A stretch of DNA of 5,475 bases, from positions 1 through 5,475 of the forward strand of contig JAQVGE010000070.1 of NCBI GenBank assembly GCA_028696935.1, written 5' to 3'. This document shows, piece after piece, positions 5,299-5,475 of this stretch (position 1 is its first letter; every line of letters begins with the position of its first letter). The position numbers and the translations under genes were made by a program. A model generated the notes under the pieces. It was given only the letters and a program-made list of their open reading frames with translations. It had not been told where the DNA came from and ran no database searches. Source of the stretch: Minisyncoccota bacterium (lineage in GTDB: Bacteria > Patescibacteria > Paceibacteria > UBA9973).

Positions 5299-5475
5299 GA
5301 CAAGGGCGCGAACAGCGGCCGTGGCGGGTGGGTAAATCTCCCCGCCGACACGAAACCCATCCAATGCAAGGGCGACACCAATGACTACGCCTGCAAGGTG
5401 TGCAATGGACTGGGCGAGCCTACTAAAAACAAGGATGATCGCAGCGACTGTCAAGTTCAAATGGTATTATTGGAG
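5113..5475 (+). CDS. Secreted Cys-rich protein, second paralogue (3'-truncated by window edge)
   Basis: 121 codons are visible and the frame is open at the right edge. A signal peptide (MRQTQNKYRF then YWLPLLCVIWTVPASA, cleavage before Q27) precedes a mature head with WTTVWTPDSA, THESKTNCYPCK at residues about 49-60, and DYACKVCNGLG at 91-101. The last contains CxxCxGxG. These blocks match the frameshifted gene at 2892, and the intact frame here is what identifies that gene's frameshift. Differences are concentrated in the signal peptide and in short loops. Composition is GC-rich (72% GC in 5221-5280) but becomes AT-richer in the last ~25 bases, so the body may be another variable module; this cannot be judged here. 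Whether CC-repeats or HExxH follow is unknown. Function is unrecognised beyond secretion and probable disulfide or metal binding. Confidence 0.85.
   Translation, partial: MRQTQNKYRFYWLPLLCVIWTVPASAQWTTVWTPDSAPAVRTTGTDGDTHESKTNCYPCKVWDKGANSGRGGWVNLPADTKPIQCKGDTNDYACKVCNGLGEPTKNKDDRSDCQVQMVLLE

Noticed and set aside
5080..5460. Open frame on the - strand, 126 codons
   Set aside because: It is antisense to the second Cys-rich gene, whose + strand protein is supported by its paralogue, signal peptide and ribosome site.

Overview
The window looks like part of a bacterial chromosome of fairly high GC. It carries a run of exported or secreted proteins, all on the + strand. The style is compatible with the Planctomycetota/Verrucomicrobiota group or Bacteroidota-like relatives: DUF1573 proteins, exported PLD-like proteins, and very Cys-rich secreted proteins. 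The window has no taxonomic marker gene, so the assignment is a low-confidence guess.

Positions 1-2908 are GC-rich and tightly packed. A phospholipase-D-superfamily protein enters from the left edge, so its start lies outside the window. It is followed with 4-bp overlaps by a second, signal-peptide-bearing PLD-like protein (GTG start) and by an exported DUF1573 protein. The DUF1573 stop overlaps by 17 bp the start of a gene for a secreted Cys-rich protein. The overlaps and good Shine-Dalgarno sequences point to one translationally coupled operon.

Positions 2892-3805 hold the Cys-rich gene. Its head is GC-rich (signal peptide and a conserved Cys block) and its body is AT-rich (CC-repeats and an HExxH metallopeptidase-like motif). 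The reading frame breaks at about 3104; one extra G in the GGG run at 3105-3107 would restore a 304-residue protein. An AT-rich gene at 3842-4966 follows, encoding an exported protein of unknown function with a possible PepSY-like segment.

At 5013-5475 the composition becomes GC-rich again. The last ~40 codons of the DUF1573 gene and the head of the Cys-rich gene reappear as a second, diverged copy, which runs off the right edge.

The most interesting reading is that the AT-rich stretch (about 3100-5012) is a cassette lying between two copies of a 'DUF1573-tail + secreted leader' segment. It pairs a putative secreted Cys-rich metallopeptidase with an exported partner. This resembles the head-conserved/tail-variable architecture of polymorphic secreted effectors and their displaced cassettes. 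The duplicated segment and composition change are seen directly; the effector/partner function is inference.
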